Below, one piece after another: positions 24,639-32,600 of a stretch of 48,140 bases of DNA. Origin of the DNA: Sphaerisporangium melleum (GTDB lineage Bacteria; Actinomycetota; Actinomycetes; Streptosporangiales; Streptosporangiaceae); assembly GCF_014646695.1 (NCBI RefSeq), contig NZ_BMNT01000045.1:20672-68811 (forward strand), written 5' to 3'. The position numbers and the translations under genes are program-made. Within the stretch, counting starts at the first letter, position 1. Every line of letters begins with the position of its first letter. The notes beneath the pieces are model-generated. The model was not told where the DNA came from. It was given only the letters and a program-made list of their open reading frames with translations, and did not search any database.

Positions 24639-26179
24639 CCGCGCTTCCCCGGCTGGTCATCGCGGCGCCGTCGTCAGGCGCGGGCAAGACCACGGTGGCC
24701 ACCGGGCTGATGGCCGCGTTCGCCGCGCAGGGGCTCGCGGTCTCACCGCACAAGGCCGGGCCCGACTACATCGATCCCGGGTACCACTCCCTGGCCACCG
24801 GCCGTCCCGGGCGCAACCTCGACCCGTGGCTGGTCGGCGCCGACCTGATCGCCCCGCTGTTCCTGCACGGCGCCGCCGGGGCGGACATCGCGGTCATCGA
24901 GGGCGTCATGGGCCTGTTCGACGGCGCCGCGACCCCGGCGGACGACCACCCGGCCACGTCCGGGACGCACCACTCCGTCGAGCCCAGGACGGACCAGGTC
25001 GCCGCCTCCGGAGAGCACCAGGTCCGCACCGGCGGCGCGCGGCATCCGGCCGCGTCCGCGAGGGAGAAGGTGATCACATCCGAAGCGGATCGGGTGGACG
25101 ACGTGGCGTCCACGGCGCATGTCGCACGGCTGCTTTCGGCTCCGGTCGTTCTTGTGGTGGACGTGTCCGGGCAGGGCAGGTCCGTGGCGGCGCTCGTCCA
25201 CGGGTTCATCGCGTACGACACCCAGGTCCGGATCGGCGGGGTGATCCTCAACCGGGTCGGCTCGCCCAGGCACGAGCGGATCTGCCGGGACGCGCTCGCC
25301 GACACGGGCGTCGAGGTGTTCGGCGCGATCCCGCGTACCGAAGTGGCGCGGACGCCGTCCCGGCACCTCGGCCTGGTGCCGGTGGCCGAACGGGCGACCG
25401 CCGCGAGCGCGGCCGTGGCCGCGATGGGAGAGCTGGTGGCCGCCACCTGCGACCTCGCCGCCCTCGCCCGCCTCGCGCACAGCGCCCCCCGCCTCGCCGC
25501 ATCCCCCTGGGACCCGCACGAGGCCGTCGCGCACCTCGTCCCGGCCCTCGGCGCGCCGGAACCCCACGCCGAGGACGGGCGTGCGTACGGCGGCGGGGAG
25601 GTGGTGGTCGCGGTGGCCGGTGGGAGGGCGTTCACCTTTGGGTACGCCGAGCAGGCCGAGCTGATCCAGGCCGCCGGAGGGACCGTCGCCGCGTTCGACC
25701 CCCTGCGCGAGGAGAGCCTTCCGGAAGGGACGGGCGCGGTCGTCCTGCCCGGCGGCTTCCCCGAGGTGTACGCGGCGGAGCTGTCGGCGAACGAACCGCT
25801 CCGCCGGGCGGTGGCCGCGTTCGCCGGGCCCGTCGTCGCCGAGTGCGCCGGCCTGCTCTACCTCTGCCGCGAGCTCGACGGGCTGCCGATGTGCGGGTTG
25901 CTGGACGCCGCCGGCACGATGACCGACCGGCTGACGCTCGGGTACCGCGACGCCGTGGCCGTGCGCGACTCGGTGCTGACCCGCGAGGGCGAGCGGTACC
26001 GGGGCCACGAGTTCCACCGCACGCGGGTCGTCGCCGCCGGGGATCTCGCGCCGCTGTTCCGGTGGCGGGGCGGCGCCGACGGGTACGGCGGTCGCCGGCT
26101 GGCCGCGTCCTACCTGCATCTGCACTGGGCGGGCAGCCCGCATCTCGCCCCGAGGCTGGTCGCCGATGCCCGCCGATGA
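24632..26179 (+). CDS. cobB: Cobyrinate/hydrogenobyrinate a,c-diamide synthase CobB
   Basis: A 515-residue glutamine amidotransferase. N-terminal P-loop APSSGAGKTT, the KAGPDYIDPGYHS substrate loop and EGVMGLFDG identify the synthetase half. The class I glutaminase half has VVLPGGFPEVYAAELS and the nucleophile Cys in VVAECAGLLYLC, with a later His in HEFHRTRV. It amidates the a and c carboxylates of hydrogenobyrinate. A roughly 50-residue His/Thr/Ala-rich insertion after DGAATPADDH is longer than normal and looks like another linker expansion. Start ATG overlaps cobO by 7 bp, with GTG directly after as an alternative. Confidence 0.95.
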   Translation: MVTALPRLVIAAPSSGAGKTTVATGLMAAFAAQGLAVSPHKAGPDYIDPGYHSLATGRPGRNLDPWLVGADLIAPLFLHGAAGADIAVIEGVMGLFDGAATPADDHPATSGTHHSVEPRTDQVAASGEHQVRTGGARHPAASAREKVITSEADRVDDVASTAHVARLLSAPVVLVVDVSGQGRSVAALVHGFIAYDTQVRIGGVILNRVGSPRHERICRDALADTGVEVFGAIPRTEVARTPSRHLGLVPVAERATAASAAVAAMGELVAATCDLAALARLAHSAPRLAASPWDPHEAVAHLVPALGAPEPHAEDGRAYGGGEVVVAVAGGRAFTFGYAEQAELIQAAGGTVAAFDPLREESLPEGTGAVVLPGGFPEVYAAELSANEPLRRAVAAFAGPVVAECAGLLYLCRELDGLPMCGLLDAAGTMTDRLTLGYRDAVAVRDSVLTREGERYRGHEFHRTRVVAAGDLAPLFRWRGGADGYGGRRLAASYLHLHWAGSPHLAPRLVADARR

Positions 26180-27689
26180 CCTCTTGGCCGGCCGCGCGGA
26201 GCAGAGCGGACGCCCGTGCCACCCCACACCCGCGCCCGGCGCAGGACACATGGCCTCGATGCAGGCACACCACGTTGCCGACGCGGGTCCGGCGGCGGTG
26301 TCTCCGGACGTGCCCGCGGGGTGCGCGGTCACCGTTGTCGGCATCGGCGCGGACGGCTGGGACGGGCTGCCGCCCACCGCACGCGCCGAGATCGACGCGG
26401 CGGAGGTGCTCATCGGCGGCGCCCGGCAGCTCGCGCTCGTACCGCCCGGCGTGCGGGCCGAGCGCCTCGCCTGGCCCTCGCCGATGCTCCCCGCCGTCCG
26501 CGAGCTGCTGTCCCGGCACGCGGGCCGGCGGATCTGCGTACTGGCGAGCGGCGACCCCATGTTCCACGGTGTCGGCACGACGCTCGTCCGGCTGCTGGGC
26601 ATCGGACGGGTGCGGATACTGCCGCACCCGTCGTCGGTCTCGCTGGCCTGCGCCCGATTGGGGTGGCCGGTCGAGGACACCCCGGTCGCCAGCCTGGTCG
26701 GCCGTCCGCTCGAATCGCTGAACCGCTTGCTGCGGCCGGGTGGGCGCGTACTGGTGCTGAGCGCGGGCGCGGCGACTCCGCGCCTCGTGGCCGGCCTGCT
26801 GTGCGCCCGCGGGTACGGCGCGACCGCGATGACCGTGCTGGAACAGCTCGGCGGGCCCGCGGAGCGCGTCCTCGCAGGCGCGGCGGATCGGGTGGACGAG
26901 TGGGCGGAATCCGTCGATTCCCTGAACATCATCGCCCTGGAACTCCGCCCGACGCCCGGCTCGGTCTCCAGCGTGGCCTCCGGCTCAACGTCTGGCGTGG
27001 TGCCTTGCTCGGCTTCAGGCCGGACGTGCGGCGTGGTGCCCGGCTCGGCTTCTGGTGTGGTGTCTGGCTCGGTCTGCGGCGGCGAGTCCGGCGTGGTGCC
27101 CGGCGGGGCTTGCGTACCGGTGCCGTCGTCCTTCGTCGCCGGGCTGCCGGACGAGGTGTACGAGCACGACGGGCAGCTCACCAAGCGGGAGGTGCGGGCC
27201 GTGGCGCTCGCGTCGCTCGCGCCGCTGCCGGGCCGGCTGCTGTGGGACGTCGGGGCGGGCGCGGGCAGCATCGGCATCGAGTGGATGCGCGGCGCACCCG
27301 GCTCCCGGGCGATCGCGGTCGAGGCGCGGGCCGATCGCGCGGAGCGCATCACGCGTAACGCCGCGTCCCTGGGCGTCCCTGGCCTGCGCGTCGTCACGGG
27401 TACGGCCCCGGCGGCCCTGGCCGGACTGAAGGCGCCGGACGCCGTCTTCGTCGGAGGCGGCGCGACCGTCCCCGGCCTGGTGGAGACCTGCTGGGACGCG
27501 CTGCGCCCCGGTGGCCGGCTGGTGGTGGCGGCGGTGACCGTCGAGTCGGAGGCCGTCGTGGCCTCCTGGCACGCCAGGGCGGGCGGCGATCTCACGCGGG
27601 TGTCGATCCAGCGCGCGGGCCGGATCGGTGGCTTCACCGCCTGGCGTCCCGCGATGCCGGTCACCCTCTGGACGGCGGTCCGGCCATGA
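26166..27689 (+). CDS. cobL: Precorrin-6Y C5,15-methyltransferase (decarboxylating) CobL, CbiE-CbiT fusion
   Basis: A 507-residue two-domain enzyme. CbiE domain (about 55-260): VTVVGIGADGWDGLP, VLIGGARQL, VLASGDPMFHGVGTTL, LPHPSSVSLACARLGWP. CbiT domain (about 320-507): PDEVYEHDGQLTKREVRAVA, LWDVGAGAGSIGIEWMR SAM-binding loop. It methylates C5 and C15 and removes the C12 acetate carboxyl. Between the domains lies a Ser/Gly/Val-rich repeat linker (GVVPGSASGVV-type units) unusual in CobL. The ATG overlaps cobB by 14 bp; the first 50 residues before VTVVG are not conserved, so a later start is possible. Confidence 0.93.
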   Translation: MPADDLLAGRAEQSGRPCHPTPAPGAGHMASMQAHHVADAGPAAVSPDVPAGCAVTVVGIGADGWDGLPPTARAEIDAAEVLIGGARQLALVPPGVRAERLAWPSPMLPAVRELLSRHAGRRICVLASGDPMFHGVGTTLVRLLGIGRVRILPHPSSVSLACARLGWPVEDTPVASLVGRPLESLNRLLRPGGRVLVLSAGAATPRLVAGLLCARGYGATAMTVLEQLGGPAERVLAGAADRVDEWAESVDSLNIIALELRPTPGSVSSVASGSTSGVVPCSASGRTCGVVPGSASGVVSGSVCGGESGVVPGGACVPVPSSFVAGLPDEVYEHDGQLTKREVRAVALASLAPLPGRLLWDVGAGAGSIGIEWMRGAPGSRAIAVEARADRAERITRNAASLGVPGLRVVTGTAPAALAGLKAPDAVFVGGGATVPGLVETCWDALRPGGRLVVAAVTVESEAVVASWHARAGGDLTRVSIQRAGRIGGFTAWRPAMPVTLWTAVRP

Positions 27690-27768
27690 CCGGGGCGACC
27701 TGTTCGATGGCCGGCCACGGCCGGTGGAGACGCGCCCGGAGGGACCGGGCGGAGGAAGGAACGACGGC

Positions 27769-28524
27769 GTGACCGTGCATTTCATCGGAGCCGGGCCCGG
27801 TGCGGCCGATCTCATCACCGTGCGCGGGCGCGACCTGATCGCCGCCTCGCCGGTGTGCCTGTACGCGGGTTCCCTGGTGCCGGAGGAACTCCTCGCGTAC
27901 GCGCCCACGGGGGCGAGGCTGGTCGACACGGCCCGGCTGACGCTGGACGAGATCGTCGCCGAGATGCTCGACGCGCACGCCGCAGGGCGGGATGTCGCGC
28001 GGCTGCAGTCGGGCGACCCGTCGATCTTCAGCGCCATGGCCGAGCAGATGCGCCGCCTGGACGCGGCCGGGGTCGCGTACGACGTCACGCCGGGCGTGCC
28101 CGCGTTCGCGGCGGCCGCGGCGTCACTCGGCCGGGAGCTGACCGTGCCCGGGGTGGGCCAGACCGTGGTCCTCACCCGTACGTCGGCCCGCGCCACTCCG
28201 ATGCCGGAGGGCGAGGACCTGGCCACGCTCGGTCTGAGCCGGTCGACCATGGTGCTGCACCTTGCGGTACAGCGCATCGAGGCCGTCGTGGCCGAGTTGG
28301 TCCCCGGCTACGGCGCCGGCTGCCCGGTCGCCGTCGTCGCCCGGGCGAGCCGCGACGACGAGATCGTGCTGCGCGGCACTCTCGGCGACATCGCGGAGCG
28401 GGTTCGCGAGGCGGGGATCGTCCGCACCGCGGTGATCGTCGTGGGGGCCGTTCTCACGGCCTCGGAGTTCCCCGACAGCCACCTGTACTCCCGGGAGCGG
28501 CTCCGTGACCGATCCGCCCTCTGA
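27769..28524 (+). CDS. cobM: Precorrin-4 C11-methyltransferase CobM
   Basis: A 251-residue tetrapyrrole methylase: [18 protein letters not shown] at the N-terminus, [48 protein letters not shown], and [19 protein letters not shown], all standard for CobM/CbiF. It uses SAM to methylate C11 of precorrin-4. GTG at 27769 is chosen because GGAGGAAGGA lies 8 bases upstream and the family begins here; the frame is open further up. A 79-bp gap separates it from cobL. Confidence 0.94.
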   Translation: MTVHFIGAGPGAADLITVRGRDLIAASPVCLYAGSLVPEELLAYAPTGARLVDTARLTLDEIVAEMLDAHAAGRDVARLQSGDPSIFSAMAEQMRRLDAAGVAYDVTPGVPAFAAAAASLGRELTVPGVGQTVVLTRTSARATPMPEGEDLATLGLSRSTMVLHLAVQRIEAVVAELVPGYGAGCPVAVVARASRDDEIVLRGTLGDIAERVREAGIVRTAVIVVGAVLTASEFPDSHLYSRERLRDRSAL

Positions 28525-28558
28525 GCAGCGGGTGCCCTTCGCCGGAGAGGGAGGTGCC

Positions 28559-29185
28559 GTGGCGTACGAGTACGAGCGGGACGGGGGTGAGATCTATCGG
28601 CGGTCGTTCGCGACGATCCGGGCGGAGGCCCGGCTGGCGGGGCTGCCGGACGATGTCGCCCGCGTCGCCGTCCGCATGATCCACGCGTGCGGGATGGTCG
28701 ACCTGGTCGACGATCTGGCCTGGTCGCCCGGCGTCGTGTCCCGGGCGAGGACGGCGCTGCTGGCCGGGGCGCCGGTGTTGTGCGACGCGGCCATGGTGGC
28801 CTCCGGGGTGACCCGGCGGCGGCTGCCCGCCCGCAACGAGGTGATCTGCACGCTCGGCGACGCGCGGGTGCCCGAGCTGGCCCGCAGGCTCGGCACCACG
28901 CGGAGCGCGGCGGCACTGGAGCTGTGGCGCGACCGCCTGGACGGGGCCGTGGTGGCCGTCGGCAACGCGCCGACCGCGCTGTTCCGGCTCCTGGAACTGG
29001 TGGCCGAGGGCGCGGGACGGCCGGCGGCCGTGCTCGGCGTCCCGGTCGGGTTCGTCGGTGCCGCCGAGTCGAAACAGGCCCTGGCCGAACATGGCGGCCT
29101 CGCGTACCTGATCGTGCGCGGGCGCCGGGGCGGAAGCGCGATGGCGGCGGCCGCCGTCAACGCGATCGCGAGCGAGGAAGAGTGA
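28559..29185 (+). CDS. cobH: Precorrin-8X methylmutase CobH/CbiC
   Basis: About 208 residues. [20 protein letters not shown] at the N-terminus, [20 protein letters not shown] with the catalytic His, [36 protein letters not shown] and [16 protein letters not shown] are all CobH/CbiC features. It moves the C11 methyl to C12, giving hydrogenobyrinate. GTG at 28559 follows GGAGAGGGAGG and matches the usual family start; an upstream in-frame GTG at 28505 would overlap cobM by 20 bp. It is followed by cobI-cobJ after 7 bp. Confidence 0.94.
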   Translation: MAYEYERDGGEIYRRSFATIRAEARLAGLPDDVARVAVRMIHACGMVDLVDDLAWSPGVVSRARTALLAGAPVLCDAAMVASGVTRRRLPARNEVICTLGDARVPELARRLGTTRSAAALELWRDRLDGAVVAVGNAPTALFRLLELVAEGAGRPAAVLGVPVGFVGAAESKQALAEHGGLAYLIVRGRRGGSAMAAAAVNAIASEEE

Positions 29186-29192
29186 TCGGGCT

Positions 29193-31274
29193 ATGAGTGA
29201 CCTGCGCGCGACCGGGCAGGTGGGCGGGTCCATCGGGGCAGGTGAACCGGTGAAGCCGGTCGACCCCATGGAGACGGCCGACCCGGCGGAGACGGCTGAG
29301 CCCGTGCAGACCGGTGAACCCGTGGAGACGGGTGACCCGATGGGGGCGGGTGAACCCGTGCAGGCCGGTGACTTCGCGGAGATGGGTGACGCGGTGCGGG
29401 CGGTGGGACGTCTGTGGGGGGTCGGGCTGGGGCCCGGTGATCCGGAGCTGGTGACGCTGAAGGCCGTACGGCTGATCGGGGCGGCGGACGTGATCGCCTA
29501 CCACAGCGCCCGGCACGGCCGCAGCATCGCGCGCGGCGTCGCCGAGCCCTACCTGCGGGCCGGCCAGATCGAGGAGCCGCTGATCTACCCGGTCACCACC
29601 GAGACGACCGACCACCCCGGCGGCTACCGCGGCGCGATCGACGAGTTCTACGCCACCTGCGCCCGACGGCTCGCCGCCCACCTCGACGCGGGACGGGACG
29701 TGGTCGTGCTGTGCGAGGGCGATCCGCTCTTCTACGGCTCGTACATGCACCTGCACAAGCGGCTCGCCCACCGGTACCCGGCCGAGGTCGTCCCGGGGGT
29801 GACTTCGGTGAGCGCGGCGTCGGCGGCGCTCGGGCGTCCCCTGGTGGAGGGGGAGGAGACGCTGACCGTCCTGCCGGGAACGCTGCCGGCCGACGTCCTC
29901 GCCGACCGGCTCGCCGCCGGCGGGCCGGCCGCCGTCCTGAAGCTCGGGCGTACCTTCGGCTCGGTGCGCGAGGCGCTGGCCCGGTCGGGGCGGCTGGCGG
30001 AGGCCTGGTACGTGGAGCGGGCCAGCACGGGCCGTCAGCGTGTCGCCCCGCTCGCCGAGGTGGACCCTGCGGAGGTGCCGTACTTCTCCATCGCGGTCCT
30101 CCCCAGCCCGGCGGCCCAGCCCGCAAGCCGTCCGGCCCTCGCGAGGGGCGCGGGGGTCGGGGTGGCCGTCGCAAACGGGGCCCCAGGTCAGGACCCGCTG
30201 GTCGCCGCCATGCGAACGAAGGGCGAGGACGGCTCCGTGCGCGACAGAAGGCAGGCCGGGTACGCGACCTCCCACCGGAAGACCGCGGAGAACTGGAGCG
30301 AAGCGGCAACGGTGGCGGCCGGTGGCCAGGCCACGTCGAGAGCGGCCGGCGAGCCGCGCCGCGTGGCGGCCGTTGAGGCGCCCGGCGGACTGGACGGCCG
30401 GCCAAGGGGGGCGCACGACGAGGCGGTCGGCCGACCGCACGGCGTGCCGCACGACGGTGCGCACGGCCGGCCGCATGGCGGCGCGGACGGCGGAATTGAC
30501 GGTGGTGGGGTCGGCGAAGCGGGTGGCGGGCGGGGGGAGGTGGTGGTCGTGGGGCTCGGGCCCGGCGGTCGCGCCTGGCTCACCCCCGAGGCGCAGGACG
30601 CGCTGGCCACCGCGGACGACCTGGTGGGATACGGGCCGTACCTCGACCGGGTGCCGCCCAACCCGCGGCAGCGCCGGCACGCCTCGGACAACCGGGTGGA
30701 GGCCGAACGGGCCGCGCACGCCCTGGAACTCGCCGCGGCCGGGTCGCGGGTGGCCGTGGTGTCCTCGGGAGATCCCGGGGTGTTCGCCATGGCGAGCGCC
30801 GTCCTGGAGGTCGCCGGCGCCGACCGGTTCGCCGGGGTGCCGGTGCGCGTGGTGCCCGGGCTGACCGCGGCGCAGGCGGTCGCCGCGCGGGCGGGGGCGC
30901 CACTGGGGCACGACTACTGCGTGGTCTCGCTGTCCGACCGGCTCAAGCCCTGGGAGGTGATCGCCGGGCGGCTCACCGCCGCGGCGCGCGCCGACCTGGT
31001 GCTGGCGATCTACAACCCGGCGTCGCGTGCCCGCACCTGGCAGGTGACCGCGGCACGCGACCTGCTGCTGGAGCACCGAGCGCCGGACACCCCCGTGGTG
31101 ATCGGACGGGACGCCGGCCGGCCCGGTGAGAGCCTGCGCGTCACCACCTTGGCCAAACTGGACCCGGCCCACGTCGACATGCGCTGCCTGCTGATCGTCG
31201 GCTCGTCCACGACCCGCGTCGTCGAGCGGCACGGCCGCCCCGTGGTCTTCACCCCGCGCCGCTACCCCGCCTGA
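29193..31274 (+). CDS. cobIJ: CobI-CobJ fusion (precorrin-2 C20- and precorrin-3B C17-methyltransferase)
   Basis: A 693-residue bifunctional SAM methyltransferase. CobI part (about 71-300): GRLWGVGLGPGDPELVTLKA, YHSARHGRSIARGVAEPYL, VVVLCEGDPLFYGSYMHLHK, VVPGVTSVSAASAALG. CobJ part (about 446-693): VVVVGLGPGGRAWLTPEA, VVSSGDPGVFAMASAVLE, RVVPGLTAAQAVAARAG, YCVVSLSDRLKPWEVI, AIYNPASRARTWQ. The 140-residue linker is low-complexity (His/Gly/Ala units such as GRPHG). The first 65 or so residues repeat GEPV.TGDP-like units, and an ATG near 29381 is an alternative true start. The fusion is common in actinobacteria; the long linkers are not. Confidence 0.93.
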   Translation: MSDLRATGQVGGSIGAGEPVKPVDPMETADPAETAEPVQTGEPVETGDPMGAGEPVQAGDFAEMGDAVRAVGRLWGVGLGPGDPELVTLKAVRLIGAADVIAYHSARHGRSIARGVAEPYLRAGQIEEPLIYPVTTETTDHPGGYRGAIDEFYATCARRLAAHLDAGRDVVVLCEGDPLFYGSYMHLHKRLAHRYPAEVVPGVTSVSAASAALGRPLVEGEETLTVLPGTLPADVLADRLAAGGPAAVLKLGRTFGSVREALARSGRLAEAWYVERASTGRQRVAPLAEVDPAEVPYFSIAVLPSPAAQPASRPALARGAGVGVAVANGAPGQDPLVAAMRTKGEDGSVRDRRQAGYATSHRKTAENWSEAATVAAGGQATSRAAGEPRRVAAVEAPGGLDGRPRGAHDEAVGRPHGVPHDGAHGRPHGGADGGIDGGGVGEAGGGRGEVVVVGLGPGGRAWLTPEAQDALATADDLVGYGPYLDRVPPNPRQRRHASDNRVEAERAAHALELAAAGSRVAVVSSGDPGVFAMASAVLEVAGADRFAGVPVRVVPGLTAAQAVAARAGAPLGHDYCVVSLSDRLKPWEVIAGRLTAAARADLVLAIYNPASRARTWQVTAARDLLLEHRAPDTPVVIGRDAGRPGESLRVTTLAKLDPAHVDMRCLLIVGSSTTRVVERHGRPVVFTPRRYPA

Positions 31275-31337
31275 CCCTCCGGCCTGACCCTCCGGCCTGA
31301 GCCGGGCGGTCCTGCCGGAACGGGGGCACAGGGGCCG

Positions 31338-32174
31338 TCATCCTCGCAGCAAGCGAGGCTGTGCTCCTTCGTCGCCGCACGTCCGGTGCGCACGGCCGAT
31401 GGAGAGGGTGTCGAGCCAGGTCAGGGCGTCGGGGATGGTCGTGGCGGTGTGCATGCCGCCGGTCGGCGGGGTGGGGAGGGGCGGGCGGCGGACGATGACG
31501 ACGGGGAGGCCGAGTTCGCGGGCGGCCGTCAGTTTGGCCGCGGTCATGGTGCCTCCGCTGTCCTTGGTGACCAGCACGCCGATGCCGTGGGCGCGCATCA
31601 GCGCCCGCTCGCCCGTCACCGTGTACGGCCCGCGGTCGAGCAGGAGGTGGTGGCGGCGGGGGAGCGGCGGCTCGGGCGGGTCCACCGTACGGATGAGGAA
31701 CCACGACTCGTCCAGGTCGGCGAACGCGGGCAGCCCCTGCCGCCCGGTGGTGAGGAAGACCCGCTCGCCGAGCGCCGGCAGCGCGTGGGCCGCCTCGGTC
31801 AGGGACGTCACCCAGTGCCAGTCGTCTCCCGGCTCGGGCGTCCATCCGGGGCGGCGGAGCACCAGCAGCGGCACGCCCGCCGCGGCGCATGCCCGGACGG
31901 CGGAGGCGGTGATCCGTTCGGCGAACGGATGCGTGGCGTCCACCACCGCGCGCACCTCGTGTTCGCCGAGCCAGGTGGCCATGCGCTCGGGCCCGCCGAA
32001 CCCGCCGACGCGCACCTCGCCCTCGGGCAGCTTCGGGTCGGTCACCCGCCCCGCCAGCGACGACACCACCCGTACCCCGGGCCGCCCGGCCAGCTCGGCG
32101 GCCAGCCCCCGGGCCTCCCCGGTGCCCCCCAGGACCAGAACGGTCCCCGCCACTCCTGCGCGCCGATCGTCCAC
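31338..32174 (-). CDS. cobK: Precorrin-6A reductase CobK
   Basis: About 278 residues, convergent with cobIJ. TVLVLGGTGEARGLAAELAG, RVVSSLAGRV, VGGFGGPERMATWL, AVVDATHPFAERITASAV, LLVLRRPGWTPEPGD, VFLTTGRQGLPAF, LVTKDSGGTMTAAKLTAARE and VIVRRPP are typical CobK/CbiJ motifs. It reduces precorrin-6A with NADPH. GTG at 32174 is preferred because AAGGGAGG lies about 10 bases upstream; the GTG at 32204 would place the ribosome site inside the frame. Its 5' side runs into a 29-bp tandem repeat array. Confidence 0.93.
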   Translation of the reverse strand: MDDRRAGVAGTVLVLGGTGEARGLAAELAGRPGVRVVSSLAGRVTDPKLPEGEVRVGGFGGPERMATWLGEHEVRAVVDATHPFAERITASAVRACAAAGVPLLVLRRPGWTPEPGDDWHWVTSLTEAAHALPALGERVFLTTGRQGLPAFADLDESWFLIRTVDPPEPPLPRRHHLLLDRGPYTVTGERALMRAHGIGVLVTKDSGGTMTAAKLTAARELGLPVVIVRRPPLPTPPTGGMHTATTIPDALTWLDTLSIGRAHRTCGDEGAQPRLLRG

Positions 32175-32204
32175 GGTCCCTGGCCCTCCCTTCAAGTGCG
32201 CCAC

Positions 32205-32365
32205 TATTCTCCCTGAGCCGGTGCGGGGGTGACGGTTTTCCTTGAGCCGGTGCGGCAGTGGCGGTTCTCCTTGAGCCGATGTGGGGGTGACAATTCTCCC
32301 CGGGCCGGTGGGGGTGACGTTCTTTGCGGGCCGGTGTGAGGGGGGCGGTGGGCTGGTGCGGTGAC
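32205..32365. repeat. 29-bp tandem repeat upstream of cobK
   Basis: Five to six diverged copies of a unit around GAGCCGGTGCGGGGGTGACGG...TCTCCTT. The GAGCCGGTG core starts at 32215, 32244, 32273 and 32302 (exactly 29 bp), then 32328 and 32350. Read on the cobK strand, each unit carries GGAGAA, resembling the bases just before the cobK start, so the array may have grown from the cobK leader. Bases 32366-32546 hold nothing else I recognise. Confidence 0.85.
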
Positions 32366-32546
32366 CACGTACGTTCGCCGGGCGCGGCTCCGCTCTTCGG
32401 CCATGTGCCGGTGTGTTCGCGCGACCCCGGGCCGGCGGGCCGTGGTGCCGCGATGCCGGCGCCGGCTACGGCGTCCGGCCCGGTGAACGTTCGTGGAGAG
32501 TCCACCGGGGAATGTATGGGGGTGGCGGTGGGGGCGTAGGAGAAAT

Positions 32547-32565
32547 ATGGGGGCATCGCCCCCAT
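32547..32565 (+). promoter_or_regulatory. 8-3-8 inverted-repeat operator of lanM1
   Basis: ATGGGGGC-ATC-GCCCCCAT is a perfect inverted repeat preceded by AAAT. Its centre (32556) is 45 bp before the lanM1 GTG. The same element, with one arm mismatch and the same AAAT flank, sits at identical distance before lanM2. An activator bound here would be next to RNA polymerase. Confidence 0.75.
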
Positions 32566-32587
32566 GTCGCGGGTCGCGCGGGGACGC

Positions 32588-32593
32588 GATACT
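32588..32593 (+). promoter_or_regulatory. -10 element of leaderless lanM1
   Basis: GATACT ends 7 bases before the GTG at 32601, with no ribosome site and no visible -35 hexamer. This implies a leaderless transcript dependent on the activator site at 32547-32565. lanM2 has CACAGT at the same place. Confidence 0.5.
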
Positions 32594-32600
32594 CAACGCC

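Noticed and set aside
24743-27718. 991-codon minus-strand open frame over cobB and cobL
   Set aside because: Shadow frame in GC-rich coding DNA; cobB and cobL motifs are on the plus strand.
32205-32365. Possible CRISPR or iteron origin
   Set aside because: 29-bp units abut without spacers, there is no replication gene, and the context is a biosynthetic gene leader.
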